Shown: one piece after another, positions 1-8,198 of the stretch
How the letters are laid out: the number at the start of each line of letters is the position of its first letter
Position numbering within the stretch: the first letter of the stretch is position 1
Source: an uncultured Oscillospiraceae bacterium
GTDB lineage: Bacteria; Bacillota; Clostridia; Oscillospirales; Acutalibacteraceae
NCBI GenBank assembly: GCA_900541565.1
Contig: UQKB01000022.1
Location: 1 to 29,808, forward strand
Direction of reading: 5' to 3'
DNA length: 29,808 nt
Position numbers and translations under genes: made by a program
The notes under the pieces: model-generated
The model's database searches: none
What the model saw: only the letters and a program-made list of their open reading frames with translations
What the model was told of the DNA's origin: nothing

Positions 1-85
1 TTTCTATTCGCTATCTTTTTTTCTTATTTGTCACACATCATTGTAACTCCTACAAGAAGCAGTCAAGCGGTAACATCAATGTTCA

Positions 86-114
86 TTGACAATATTTACA
101 TTCTGTGATAAACT
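86..114 (+). promoter_or_regulatory. sigma-A-type promoter for the aminotransferase gene
   Basis: TTGACA at 86-91 and TAAACT at 109-114 are separated by exactly 17 bp. The predicted start near 121 would give a leader of about 100 nt before the gene at 221. Nothing else is recognisable in the first 220 bases. Confidence 0.65.
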
Positions 115-220
115 AGCTTGAAGCAAAATCTACAAATTGTCTTGCCGCTCATGCTTTTACTTTGCTATTTTATTTGCATTTTACTATAGGAAACGCTTAT
201 ATTCAAGGAGAGTTTTTTAT

Positions 221-1417
221 ATGAAAAAGATTCCGTTTTCTCCGCCGGATATTACCGACCTTGAAATCAACGAGGTGGTTGAAACCTTGAAATCCGGCTG
301 GATAACAACAGGGAAGAGGACCAAGCTGTTTGAAAAGAAAATTGCAGAATATTTGGGAACCTCTAAAGCGGTAACCTTTAACTCCTGTACCGCAGCGTTG
401 GAGCTTACCTTGCGAATATTGGGCATAGGACCTGGCGATGAGGTCATTACAACGGCTTATACCTATACGGCAACGGCTTCGGTGATCCATCATGTTGGCG
501 CAAAAATTGTGCTGGTTGATACTGCAAAAGACTCCTTTTTAATTGATCCCCAGAAGGTTGCCGACGCAATTACAAGCAATACAAAAGCGATTATTCCTGT
601 AGACGTGGCCGGAAAGGTCTGCGATTATGAGGCGATCTATCGGGCCGTAGAAAGCAAAAAGCATTTGTTTTGCCCTTCCGGTGATTTGCAGGCGCTTTTT
701 GGTAGGCCAATTATTATCGCAGATTCGGCCCATGGCTTTGGTGCAATGCAAAAGGGCAGGCACAGTGGACAAATTGCCGATTTTACTGCCTTTTCGTTTC
801 ATGCTGTTAAAAACCTTACAACAGGCGAAGGCGGAGCCATCACATGGAAGGACAAAGAAGGTCTGGACAACGAAGCGCTTGCAAAGCAGTTTACCATGTA
901 TTCCCTGCATGGGCAATCGAAGGACGCGCTTGCAAAAATGCAGCCGGGCTCCTGGGAATACGACATCGTTTATCCGGCTTTTAAATGTAATATGACGGAT
1001 ATACAGGCCGCTTTGGGATTAAAACAAATGGAGCGTTATCAGGGCCTTTTAAACCGCAGAAAAGAAATTATATTGCACTATGACGCGGCTTTTCTGCAAA
1101 AAGGACTGCAGCCGTTGATACATTTTGGAAAGGACTTTTCTTCAAGCGGCCACCTTTACCTTTTGCGTATACCGGGTTTTCATGAAGCGCAAAGAAATGC
1201 ACTGATTTTGTCTATGGCAGAACACGGGATTTCCACCAATGTGCATTATAAACCGTTACCAATGCTTACCGCATATAAAAATTTGGGATTTACCATACAG
1301 GACTATCCCAACGCGTTTAATCAATATAAAAATGAAATTACGCTGCCGCTTCATACGAAATTAGCGGATGAAGATATAGACTATATTATCGATACGCTTA
1401 TTGAGGCAATTGAATAA
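221..1417 (+). CDS. DegT/DnrJ/EryC1/StrS-family PLP-dependent sugar aminotransferase
   Basis: The protein of 398 aa belongs to the DegT/DnrJ/EryC1 (ArnB-like) fold-type I aminotransferases, which move an amino group from glutamate or glutamine onto a nucleotide-linked keto-sugar. The Schiff-base lysine is K197 in SFHAVKNLTTGEGG, and D168 in ADSAHG is the usual partner of the PLP ring nitrogen. The N-terminal segment with SGWITTGK and the C-terminal NVHYKPLP stretch are also family hallmarks. I chose ATG 221 because AAGGAG sits 9 nt upstream and the family normally starts with this KIPFSPPDI-like segment; the frame stays open upstream to 137, but without a ribosome site. It is a single-gene unit with its own promoter and terminator. 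No other sugar-pathway gene is visible, so the substrate (cell-surface glycan, flagellin or antibiotic sugar) cannot be told. Confidence 0.9.
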   Translation: MKKIPFSPPDITDLEINEVVETLKSGWITTGKRTKLFEKKIAEYLGTSKAVTFNSCTAALELTLRILGIGPGDEVITTAYTYTATASVIHHVGAKIVLVDTAKDSFLIDPQKVADAITSNTKAIIPVDVAGKVCDYEAIYRAVESKKHLFCPSGDLQALFGRPIIIADSAHGFGAMQKGRHSGQIADFTAFSFHAVKNLTTGEGGAITWKDKEGLDNEALAKQFTMYSLHGQSKDALAKMQPGSWEYDIVYPAFKCNMTDIQAALGLKQMERYQGLLNRRKEIILHYDAAFLQKGLQPLIHFGKDFSSSGHLYLLRIPGFHEAQRNALILSMAEHGISTNVHYKPLPMLTAYKNLGFTIQDYPNAFNQYKNEITLPLHTKLADEDIDYIIDTLIEAIE

Positions 1418-1455
1418 AAAGATGGGCAATAAACAATTTATTGCCCATCTTTTTT
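1418..1455 (+). terminator. intrinsic terminator of the aminotransferase gene
   Basis: GATGGGCAATAAA and TTTATTGCCCATC form a perfect stem around a CAA loop just after the stop codon. It is flanked by A and T runs, so it could work in both directions and also end thpR transcripts arriving from the right. Confidence 0.9.
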
Positions 1456-1503
1456 GTTGTTTTAAATAAAACGGATTGTGTTTAAAAACAGTATAAATTT
1501 TCT

Positions 1504-2007
1504 TTACAATAGCTGCTTACGATACAGCTCTGTATAGTAAATTCTGCCGTTCAAACGTTTGGATTGCATCAGGGATATATGTGTAACCAACATGGAAGCG
1601 GCACAAATCTCTGCATCAAACGCTTTTTTAAGCACAACCTGCCGCGCTATTGTAATATGCGGCCGAAATACGCGGGCATCTATTTGAAATCCACTTGCAC
1701 GCAATGTTTGGCGGAGGCGGTCTGCAAGGCTCAAAAGCGCGGGATTTTTTTCTATCCCAACCCACCACAGATCCCCAAAACGGCCTACACCACTTAACGA
1801 CAGTTTAAACGGTGCGCCGGTGCATTGCTGCATCGCACTTTTTACCGCTGCAACGCGGTTGCTTTCTCCAATAAAAGCTAACGTCATATGCAGGTTTTCC
1901 GGGCGGGTAAAATTGCCAGAAAGGCTTTGTGTTTTTAGCTTTTGGCATACGCTAGAAAGCAAAGCTTTGATTTCGTCAGAAAAACAGATGGCAACAAACA
2001 GCCGCAT
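1504..2007 (-). CDS. thpR: RNA 2',3'-cyclic phosphodiesterase (ThpR, 2H family)
   Basis: The 167-aa protein is a LigT/ThpR-type 2H phosphoesterase, a cytoplasmic enzyme that opens 2',3'-cyclic phosphates at RNA ends and shows 2'-5' RNA ligase activity in vitro. Both HxTx catalytic motifs are present: H40-M-T-L in ENLHMTLAFIG and H117-I-T-I in RPHITIA. Length matches the family (about 170-190 aa). The frame is open eight codons further, but the ATG at 2007 has GGAGG at the right distance and gives the canonical MRLFVAI start. It lies downstream of the merR-type gene on the same strand, with a 142-nt gap that contains no clear promoter, so read-through from that regulator is possible. No functional link to the regulator is evident. 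Confidence 0.9.
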   Translation of the reverse strand: MRLFVAICFSDEIKALLSSVCQKLKTQSLSGNFTRPENLHMTLAFIGESNRVAAVKSAMQQCTGAPFKLSLSGVGRFGDLWWVGIEKNPALLSLADRLRQTLRASGFQIDARVFRPHITIARQVVLKKAFDAEICAASMLVTHISLMQSKRLNGRIYYTELYRKQLL

Positions 2008-2149
2008 AACAGACCTCCGCAAACAAATCAATTTTACAAAAGCCGCATCAATCGTAATTGCTGCAGCGCTTTTTCAGCAGCCTTTTCTTATAGAAAATAA
2101 AATAGGGAACAAGGGGCTGCCACTGGCAGAAAATCCCTTCTTGCATTTC

Positions 2150-2596
2150 TTATCTTCCGCGAAGCTTTTTGCGTATTGCCCGCAGATCTTCCGGCAATTC
2201 TTCATCCTTCATATTGTCAGGGACAGCGGTCCCTCCATATTTTTTTGCGGTTTCATAATACCAGCATTTAAAACGGATCGTGTCTAAGGTTTCCTGCAAT
2301 TCCACTATCTGGTTTTCTACCTCTTTTTTACGTTTCTGAAATAGGGCGAGCCGGGCTTCTATGGTTTCATCCCCTTGCATCACAAGCGCAATAAATTTAC
2401 GAATATCCTTAATCTGCATCCCGGCAGCCTTAAGGCAATGGATGATTTGCAAAAATTCAAAATCTTTGTCTTGAAATACCCGGATACCGCCCTCCGAACG
2501 TTCCATAAAGGGCAATAGGCCCTCTTTGTCATAATAACGAAGTGTTGATGGCGCCACGCCCAGTAGCTTCGCCATTTCACCAATCGTGTATACCAT
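2150..2596 (-). CDS. MerR-family transcriptional regulator (AdhR-like)
   Basis: The 148-aa protein has a MerR helix-turn-helix at residues 1-70 (YTIGEMAKLLGVAPSTLRYYDKEGLLP) followed by a dimerisation coiled coil around residues 80-115. It ends in a short acidic/basic tail without the cysteine cluster of metal-sensing MerR proteins. This matches the AdhR/YcgE group that responds to aldehydes or other organic electrophiles. A GGGGGA ribosome site precedes the ATG. It is divergent from the iron alcohol dehydrogenase at 2720, and the shared region holds a classic MerR promoter with a 19-bp spacer, so it very likely activates that enzyme. Its own promoter carries a second palindrome, suggesting autoregulation. 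The inducer is not known. Confidence 0.9.
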   Translation of the reverse strand: MVYTIGEMAKLLGVAPSTLRYYDKEGLLPFMERSEGGIRVFQDKDFEFLQIIHCLKAAGMQIKDIRKFIALVMQGDETIEARLALFQKRKKEVENQIVELQETLDTIRFKCWYYETAKKYGGTAVPDNMKDEELPEDLRAIRKKLRGR

Positions 2597-2626
2597 AAAA
2601 ATCCCCCAATTTTTTTGTAAAACCCC

Positions 2627-2698
2627 TTGACTTAAAGCTGGCTTTAAGTTGTAGAATGTTATTAAAGTAATTATAACACGCTTTATCTAAAGCGTCAA
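2627..2698. promoter_or_regulatory. Facing divergent promoters with two MerR-type palindromic operators
   Basis: Plus strand: TTGACT 2627-2632 and TAGAAT 2652-2657 with a 19-bp spacer, the overlong spacing typical of MerR-activated promoters. The spacer contains the perfect palindrome CTTAAAG-ctgg-CTTTAAG (2631-2648). Minus strand: TTGACG 2698-2693 and TATAAT 2675-2670 with a normal 17-bp spacer, overlapped by a second palindrome ACGCTTTA-tc-TAAAGCGT (2678-2695). The predicted start sites are almost adjacent near 2663, and each transcript runs through the other promoter. The first drives the alcohol dehydrogenase, the second the merR gene. Confidence 0.8.
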
Positions 2699-2719
2699 TC
2701 AGAACGGAGGAAACTTAAT

Positions 2720-3898
2720 ATGCTAGGCAATTTTACGTATTCGAACCCCACAAAACTGTATTTTGGAGAAAATGCATTGGATCATCTCAGCGGGGAGCTT
2801 GCAAATTATGGGAATAAGGTATTGCTGTGCTATGGTGGCGGTTCCATCAAGAAAAACGGCATCTATGACCAGGTGATTGCCATCCTCAACGCCTGCGGCA
2901 AAGAAGTAATAGAAGATCCCGGTGTTATGCCCAATCCTACCGTGGAAAAGCTTTACGAAGGCTGCAGCCTTGCAAAAAAGCACAACGTCAATTTAATTCT
3001 GGCAGTGGGTGGCGGCAGTGTATGCGACTACGCCAAGGCTGTTTCGGTATCTGCATATTGTAAGGAGGATCCGTGGGAGAAATACTATCTGCGGATGGAG
3101 GATGTAGACAATGCAATTATCCCGGTGGGATGCGTGTTGACTATGGTGGGCACCGGATCTGAGATGAACGGCGGTTCTGTTATCACCAATCCCAGTCAAA
3201 AGTTGAAAATCGGCCATGTGTTTGGAGATCGTGTATTCCCGAAATTTTCGATTTTAAATCCGGTATATACCTATACGCTCCCCAAATACCAAATGGTAGC
3301 GGGATTTTATGACATTATGTCACACATTCTGGAGCAGTATTTTTCTGGAGAGGATGATTGTACCTCTGACTACATTATGGAAGGGCTGATGCGGTCGCTG
3401 ATCCATTCATCCGAAATTGCATTGAAAAACCCAACTGATTATGAAGCCCGCAGCAATATTATGTGGATTGCCACATGGGCGCTGAACACACTGGTCGCCA
3501 AGGGAAAAGCTACGGACTGGATGGTCCATATGATCGGCCAATCTGTGGGAGCTTATACCAATGCTACACACGGCATGACCTTGGCGGCAGTATCTATTCC
3601 GTATTATAAGCATATTTTACCCTATGGGCTGCCAAAATTTAAACGTTACGCTGTCAATGTATGGGATGTCCGCTCTGAAGGAAAGAGCGATCTGGAGGTT
3701 GCAGAGGAAGGCCTTTTAAAGATGGAAAGCTGGATGCGCAAACTGGGGCTTGTGATGAATATCCAGGATTTGGGCGCTACGGAAGCCATGTTGGATGGTA
3801 TTACCGAAGGAACATTTATTATGGAAGGCGGCTATAAAGTGCTGACAAAGGAGGAAATCAAGCAAATTTTAAAAGAAAGTATGGAAGCGGCAAAATGA
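2720..3898 (+). CDS. Iron-containing alcohol dehydrogenase (butanol dehydrogenase/YqhD-like)
   Basis: The 392-aa protein is a group III metal-dependent alcohol dehydrogenase that interconverts aldehydes and primary alcohols with NAD(P)H in the cytoplasm. The nucleotide-binding GGGS lies at 97-100, followed by D103. The metal ligands expected for the family are D198 and H202 (YDIMSHILEQYF), H270 (MVHMIGQ) and H284 (NATHGMTLA). Length fits BdhA/YqhD proteins (about 385-390 aa). GGAGG lies upstream of the ATG. The gene is monocistronic and sits behind the MerR-type promoter, suggesting induction by aldehyde or electrophile stress rather than constant fermentation. Exact substrate and NADH/NADPH preference cannot be read from sequence. 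Confidence 0.93.
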   Translation: MLGNFTYSNPTKLYFGENALDHLSGELANYGNKVLLCYGGGSIKKNGIYDQVIAILNACGKEVIEDPGVMPNPTVEKLYEGCSLAKKHNVNLILAVGGGSVCDYAKAVSVSAYCKEDPWEKYYLRMEDVDNAIIPVGCVLTMVGTGSEMNGGSVITNPSQKLKIGHVFGDRVFPKFSILNPVYTYTLPKYQMVAGFYDIMSHILEQYFSGEDDCTSDYIMEGLMRSLIHSSEIALKNPTDYEARSNIMWIATWALNTLVAKGKATDWMVHMIGQSVGAYTNATHGMTLAAVSIPYYKHILPYGLPKFKRYAVNVWDVRSEGKSDLEVAEEGLLKMESWMRKLGLVMNIQDLGATEAMLDGITEGTFIMEGGYKVLTKEEIKQILKESMEAAK

Positions 3899-3935
3899 AA
3901 AAGCTGGGCCTGGTTGCAATTGCAACCAGGCCCAG
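3898..3935 (-). terminator. Strand-biased intrinsic terminator between convergent genes
   Basis: A perfect 32-bp palindrome at 3904-3935 (two 16-bp arms, no spacer) follows the dehydrogenase stop. The run of five A at 3898-3902 becomes a U run only on the minus strand, so the hairpin is a proper terminator for the DUF2935 gene. On the plus strand it is followed by GCTGTAATA and would end transcripts less well. Confidence 0.75.
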
Positions 3936-3988
3936 GCTGTAATATATTGAAATCCCTAAATTATAAATCATTTAAAAAGGCTTGCAAA

Positions 3989-4885
3989 TTAATCCTTCAG
4001 TAAGCGAATATAGTGATTCGCCTCACGCAGTACATGGTCTGCCAGAAGCGGTAAAATAATGGAACGGATCTTGCATTCTTCGATTCCCTGCGTACCTGCC
4101 GCCTTGAAATCTCTGAACCTTATTGTTTCTTTCAGAGAATCTGCTGTTAACGTTTGATTTTGTGCGTTATGACAGGCATTTAACAACGTAGCATATTCTT
4201 TGACAAACCCGTCTGCTGAATGGAACAATTCTGTTTCAGAGGGATCTAAAAGTCCACGTATAAACATGGCGTGCTCCATCATGATCTGGTTCCAAAAACA
4301 TTCCATTTCTTTCATAGACTGGCAGCTTAAATTTCCGTTATTTTCCAGAGTCTGTATATATTTTCGATAAAGCTTTGCTTCTCTAAGAATATGTTCTATC
4401 AGTAAAGGATAGTTTACTGTAAACATTTCGCAGCACAGAACCTTTTTCAAAACCGTTTCCTTAAACAAAATCAATCCATCCAAAAGTCTGAGCGCAGTCT
4501 GGTTAAGTCTTTGTACCTGGCGCTGCTTTTCGCAATTGTTTTCACATCGGCAATTGTCGCCGCTGCGTAACTGTAATTCCCGATTGGTTATGGCTCTGTT
4601 GATGGTAATTCCGGTAAAATGCTCCGTTTGTTTTTCAGCCAGAGCAGTAAATTCCGTAACCACTTCGCCTGAACACAGCACATCCCGGCTTACAACGCCA
4701 TCGCTGAGCGCTATGGCACGACAAAGCAATTTTTCAAATTCTCTTTTAAAAAACTCTGCTTGTCTGGAAAAAGATACGTTAGCGGGCGTAAATCCTGCTT
4801 TGAGAAAAAAGGAATGCTCTTTCATAATACGTCCAAAGAACAGGTGTAGTTCTAAGGAGCTTGTAATATAATGATCCGTTTGCAT
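3989..4885 (-). CDS. DUF2935 protein (ferritin-like helical bundle, two repeats)
   Basis: The 298-aa protein of unknown function matches DUF2935, a Bacillota family of paired four-helix bundles. Each half has an E-H-x-x-F helix (KEHSFFLKAGF at 22-32 and MMEHAMFIRGLLDPSE in the second half) and an H-x-x-R-E helix (IEHILREAKLYRKYI, ADHVLREANHYIRLL). These acidic/His pairs resemble hemerythrin or ferritin metal sites; metal binding is inference. A Cys-rich stretch, CRCENNCEKQ, lies between the halves. I chose ATG 4885 because GGAGGG is spaced correctly; the TTG four codons upstream overlaps that ribosome site. The gene is divergent from the fumarate reductase operon and has its own terminator. 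Confidence 0.8.
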   Translation of the reverse strand: MQTDHYITSSLELHLFFGRIMKEHSFFLKAGFTPANVSFSRQAEFFKREFEKLLCRAIALSDGVVSRDVLCSGEVVTEFTALAEKQTEHFTGITINRAITNRELQLRSGDNCRCENNCEKQRQVQRLNQTALRLLDGLILFKETVLKKVLCCEMFTVNYPLLIEHILREAKLYRKYIQTLENNGNLSCQSMKEMECFWNQIMMEHAMFIRGLLDPSETELFHSADGFVKEYATLLNACHNAQNQTLTADSLKETIRFRDFKAAGTQGIEECKIRSIILPLLADHVLREANHYIRLLKD

Positions 4886-4987
4886 ATTTCCCTCCAAGAT
4901 AAATGAAAAGTAAAAGGAATGAATCTGTTTGTATACTATGCCAACGGATTCTTTCTTGTTCCCTCTTTCAGATAACTGCCCGGACTA

Positions 4988-5015
4988 TTGAAAAAGCGTA
5001 TTCTTATGGTATAAT
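4988..5015 (+). promoter_or_regulatory. Promoter of the fumarate reductase operon
   Basis: TTGAAA at 4988-4993 and a perfect TATAAT at 5010-5015 are spaced by 16 bp. The predicted start lies near 5022, about 75 nt before the first gene. Confidence 0.65.
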
Positions 5016-5096
5016 TTATTTTAACTTGTTATGGCGACGATAAGCATGCCAATCCAAAGACGCAATTTATTTTTTGTATGCAAAAAGAGGTACTTT

Positions 5097-5648
5097 ATGA
5101 AACTGAAAAAAATCAATGCAATTTTGGGCTTATCCATTATTGCCGCCCTGCTGTGCCATGCAGGCACAATGACGTATTCCTTGCTCACATCCTGGTATAA
5201 CCTTACGCTATGCAAATTTTTTGCACACGCAGCAGTAGGAATCATGATTTTGCACGTATTAACGAGTATTTGTATATTCTTTTTTCTGCACGACGGTAGT
5301 GATGCACGCTATTCCCGCCAGAATATACGTACAATTATGCAGCGTGTTACGGCAATCCTGATGATTGTTTTTGTACACTTTCATACCTCCGCTTACGCGC
5401 ACATGGCAACCGGCCAGACGCTTTCACAGGGTCAGGCAATATGCAACTGCATAACAGAATGCATCTATATCCTTTCGGTGTTCGTACATACCGCCGTGTC
5501 CTTCAGCAAGGCATTTGTCACATTGGGTTGGATAAATTCCTCAAAAGCGGCAAAACGGCTTGACCGAATTGCATATGCTGTCTGTGGGGTCGCTGCATTG
5601 GCGGCGCTTTTTGCAGTGATACGTTTCTTTATAGGTGATATTTTATGA
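5097..5648 (+). CDS. Putative cytochrome b-type membrane anchor of fumarate reductase/succinate dehydrogenase
   Basis: The 183-aa membrane protein has about five hydrophobic helices (roughly 8-30, 40-62, 83-102, 117-137, 159-180). It opens the operon and overlaps the flavoprotein start by 4 nt (ATGA). Histidines lie in or near the helices: H21, H44/H53, H94/H96 and H131. This spacing resembles the single-subunit di-heme SdhC anchors of Bacillus and Wolinella that exchange electrons with menaquinone; heme binding is inference. I chose ATG 5097 (AGAGG upstream); 22 extra codons upstream are open but not preceded by a ribosome site. Identity rests mostly on context, because anchors diverge quickly. 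Confidence 0.75.
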   Translation: MKLKKINAILGLSIIAALLCHAGTMTYSLLTSWYNLTLCKFFAHAAVGIMILHVLTSICIFFFLHDGSDARYSRQNIRTIMQRVTAILMIVFVHFHTSAYAHMATGQTLSQGQAICNCITECIYILSVFVHTAVSFSKAFVTLGWINSSKAAKRLDRIAYAVCGVAALAALFAVIRFFIGDIL

Positions 5649-7279
5649 AGCGGGTGTTGATTATCGGCAGCGGCATTGCCGGGCTTACCTGTGCCATTGA
5701 AACGGCAAAGAAAGGCAATAAAGCAATATTGGTATCCCCGTATCCCTCTGAACGCGCACAGTCGGTTATGGCGGCAGGGGGGATAAACGCCGTATTGCCA
5801 AAATGTGATGCAGAGGATAGTGTGCAGCTTCATATAAAAGAAACAATAGAAGGCGGCTGCAGAATTGCAGGCAACAAGTCGGTTACAGCGCTTTGTGAGG
5901 AAGCTCCCGAAATTATTCAATGGCTGGAAAGCATTGGTGTAGTATTTACACGGCAGGCAGACGGCAACCTTGCCCGCCGGGCGTTTGGCGGACAATCGCG
6001 TAAACGGACCGTATACGCCGGAGCTTCCACCGGAAAGCAGATTATTACAGCTCTGGTGCAGGAAGCACGAAAATGGGAATGTAACGGTAGGATAAACCGG
6101 CAGCTCGGCTTGCTGTTTCATTCTGCCCTGATCTATGACGGTGTTTGTCACGGTGCAGTATTCTATAACGAAATATCGAAAAATCTGGTGCCGTTTTATG
6201 CCGACGCCATCGTATTTGCTACCGGCGGGCAAAACTGTCTGTTTGGCAAGACCACCGGTTCTGCGCTTTGTGACGGATATGCGGCAGGAAAACTGTTTAC
6301 GCAGGGGGCAAAGCTCAAAAATCTTGAGTTTATACAGTATCATCCCACCACCATCGAAACACCGCAGAAGCGTATGTTAATAACCGAGGGGGCACGAGGG
6401 GACGGCGGACGGCTTTATTATATGGACAAAGACCGTCGTGTTTATTTCATGGAGGAAAAGTACGGAGAAAAAGGGAATTTAATGCCGCGTGATATTGTAT
6501 CAAAATGCATCTACGACGCACCGTCGCAGGTGTATCTTGATATTGCGTTTCTCGGGAAGCAAAAGATAAAAAGCAATTTAAGAGAAGTTTATGACCTCTG
6601 TAATGAATACTTGGGACTCGATGTAACGAAAGAAAGTATTCCGGTTGCGCCGTCGGTGCATTTCTTTATGGGTGGTCTTGCGGTGGATATCCGGCATCGT
6701 ACCAATATTAAAAATATGTATGCCATCGGCGAATGTGCATCCATGTACCACGGGGCAAACCGTCTGGGGGGGAACTCACTTCTTGCTGCCGTTCACAGCG
6801 GAAGAGCTGCGGCAAAATCTATATCGGAAGAAGTAAAACCAGCAGCTGCGCCGGATTTTGGCAGCTATATCAAAGAACAAAGCGATAGGATTTTACAGCG
6901 CTTTGCATCAAAAAGCCGTTTTTCTGCCGTATATATACAGAATAATCTTTCTAAAATTATGAATGACGATCTTGGTATATTACGCACCGGAGAAAAGTTG
7001 ATATCCGGCATAGAGAGTATCGATTACTATTTATCCATCAGCGATAAACTTATATATGACAGCGAAATTTCCCCTTATCAGGGGTACAGTCTGCATGCAA
7101 TGCTGACCCTTGGTCGTGCGATACTCACCTGTGCAGAAGCACGAAAGGAGACAAGAGGGGCACACATCCGCTCTGACTATCCGCAGTGTTCAAAGGCTTA
7201 CGAAAAATGCTCACTGATCAGCTACAACGGCGGAAAGTACGACATAACATACGAGAGCGAGGATGAGATATGCTTATAA
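5645..7279 (+). CDS. frdA: Fumarate reductase/succinate dehydrogenase flavoprotein subunit
   Basis: The 544-aa FAD subunit catalyses fumarate/succinate interconversion at the cytoplasmic face of the membrane. The dinucleotide fold GSGIAGL starts at residue 8. Catalytic and dicarboxylate-binding residues are in place: H233 (QYHPTT), E248/R251 (TEGARGDGG), R282 (MPRDIVS), H339 (SVHFFMGG) and R373 (HGANRLGGNSL). The notable difference is Q39 in RAQSVMAAGG, where covalent-FAD enzymes have the His of RSHTVAAEGG-type motifs. FAD is therefore probably non-covalent, as in L-aspartate oxidase. NadB is an alternative family member, but the adjoining iron-sulfur and membrane subunits argue for a quinone-linked reductase. 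It overlaps both neighbours (4 nt and 10 nt), indicating translational coupling. Confidence 0.9.
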   Translation: MKRVLIIGSGIAGLTCAIETAKKGNKAILVSPYPSERAQSVMAAGGINAVLPKCDAEDSVQLHIKETIEGGCRIAGNKSVTALCEEAPEIIQWLESIGVVFTRQADGNLARRAFGGQSRKRTVYAGASTGKQIITALVQEARKWECNGRINRQLGLLFHSALIYDGVCHGAVFYNEISKNLVPFYADAIVFATGGQNCLFGKTTGSALCDGYAAGKLFTQGAKLKNLEFIQYHPTTIETPQKRMLITEGARGDGGRLYYMDKDRRVYFMEEKYGEKGNLMPRDIVSKCIYDAPSQVYLDIAFLGKQKIKSNLREVYDLCNEYLGLDVTKESIPVAPSVHFFMGGLAVDIRHRTNIKNMYAIGECASMYHGANRLGGNSLLAAVHSGRAAAKSISEEVKPAAAPDFGSYIKEQSDRILQRFASKSRFSAVYIQNNLSKIMNDDLGILRTGEKLISGIESIDYYLSISDKLIYDSEISPYQGYSLHAMLTLGRAILTCAEARKETRGAHIRSDYPQCSKAYEKCSLISYNGGKYDITYESEDEICL

Positions 7280-7962
7280 AAATTAAACGGCAGCAAGATG
7301 CAGCAAGCGTCCCGTATTGGCAATCCTTTCAATGTGATACCACGCCGGATATGACCGTAAGCGCCCTGCTTGACAAGCTTAACTATACCGATGACCTCTA
7401 TGACATAGAAGGAAACGCAGCGCCCCGTATTCGTTGGGAATGCAGTTGTTCACAAAAAATGTGCGGTGCTTGCGCGATGGTAATAAATGGAACCCCCAAG
7501 CTTGCGTGTGCGACTTTTCTGCGTGATATAAAATGTGATAAGCTGACCTTGGAGCCGCTCTCAAAATTTCCGGTAGTAGCAGATCTGATTGTAGACCGCA
7601 GCATGATTGAGGAGCATTTTCACAAAGCAGAAGTGTATCTGGGAGCGTATAAAAAGTTAGATAAGAAGGATTTTCCACAATTATATTCTGCTGCAAAGTG
7701 TCTCAAGTGCGGCCTTTGTCTTGAGGTCTGTCCCAATTACAGCAAGGGGGAAAGTTTTTTTGGCGCACTTTTTGCAAACGAAGTATACCTGCTTTCGCTC
7801 CAGAGTGCTGATCGCAGTGAAAAATTGAAAAAAGAGTATGCCAAACATTTTGCAACCGGATGCTCCAAGGCTCTTTCCTGCATAAAGGTTTGTCCAATGG
7901 AGATTGATACTTTAGCTTCTATGGCAAAGATGAACCGTTTTGGCAAGCACGGTAAACAGTAA
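7270..7962 (+). CDS. frdB: Fumarate reductase/succinate dehydrogenase iron-sulfur subunit
   Basis: The 230-aa subunit relays electrons between the membrane anchor and the flavoprotein. The N-terminal ferredoxin domain holds the 2Fe-2S ligands C60-x4-C65-x2-C68-x11-C80. The C-terminal domain has C144-x2-C147-x2-C150-x3-C154-P and C198-x5-C204-x3-C208-P, the pattern that supplies one 4Fe-4S and one 3Fe-4S cluster in FrdB/SdhB. The gene starts inside the end of frdA (10-nt overlap). No clear terminator follows; after the stop the sequence passes into mobile-element debris, so the operon's original downstream border may have been lost. Confidence 0.92.
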   Translation: MLIKIKRQQDAASVPYWQSFQCDTTPDMTVSALLDKLNYTDDLYDIEGNAAPRIRWECSCSQKMCGACAMVINGTPKLACATFLRDIKCDKLTLEPLSKFPVVADLIVDRSMIEEHFHKAEVYLGAYKKLDKKDFPQLYSAAKCLKCGLCLEVCPNYSKGESFFGALFANEVYLLSLQSADRSEKLKKEYAKHFATGCSKALSCIKVCPMEIDTLASMAKMNRFGKHGKQ

Positions 7963-7980
7963 AACCGCTCTGGCTAAAAC

Positions 7981-8180
7981 CGGCGGTGAAAAAATGCAAG
8001 CTATTTTTCTATTCTACTTACTTTCGCACCATTACCCGCAAATCACCGTGGCACATCCGCACCCTGCAAGGCTTTTCAAGCTAGCGGAAAATCCGTGACC
8101 TGCACACGGCAGACAGCGAAGGAGGTGCGGAGTGATGGGAAATTTTCTTTTTATCGCTTTTTGAGCCAAATATTCCCATG
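7981..8180 (+). other. Mobile-element remnant with tiny ORFs
   Basis: No convincing gene lies here. The first 29 bases recur at 10274-10302 with one mismatch. Two tiny ORFs are visible: 7994-8098 (34 codons, starting MQAIFLFYLL) and 8135-8164 (MGNFLFIAF) behind an excellent AAGGAGGTG site. The start of the second, ATGGGAA, can pair with TTCCCAT at 8173-8179. Texture and the shared repeat suggest residue of the same integrative element seen downstream; function unknown. Confidence 0.35.
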
Positions 8181-8198
8181 CAATTTATTACCCTTTCT

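Noticed and set aside
137..220. Longer start for the aminotransferase
   Set aside because: No ribosome site, and the extra residues do not resemble the family; ATG 221 has AAGGAG.
1820..2287. 155-aa ORF opposite thpR and merR
   Set aside because: Antisense shadow across two genes with clear catalytic and DNA-binding motifs.
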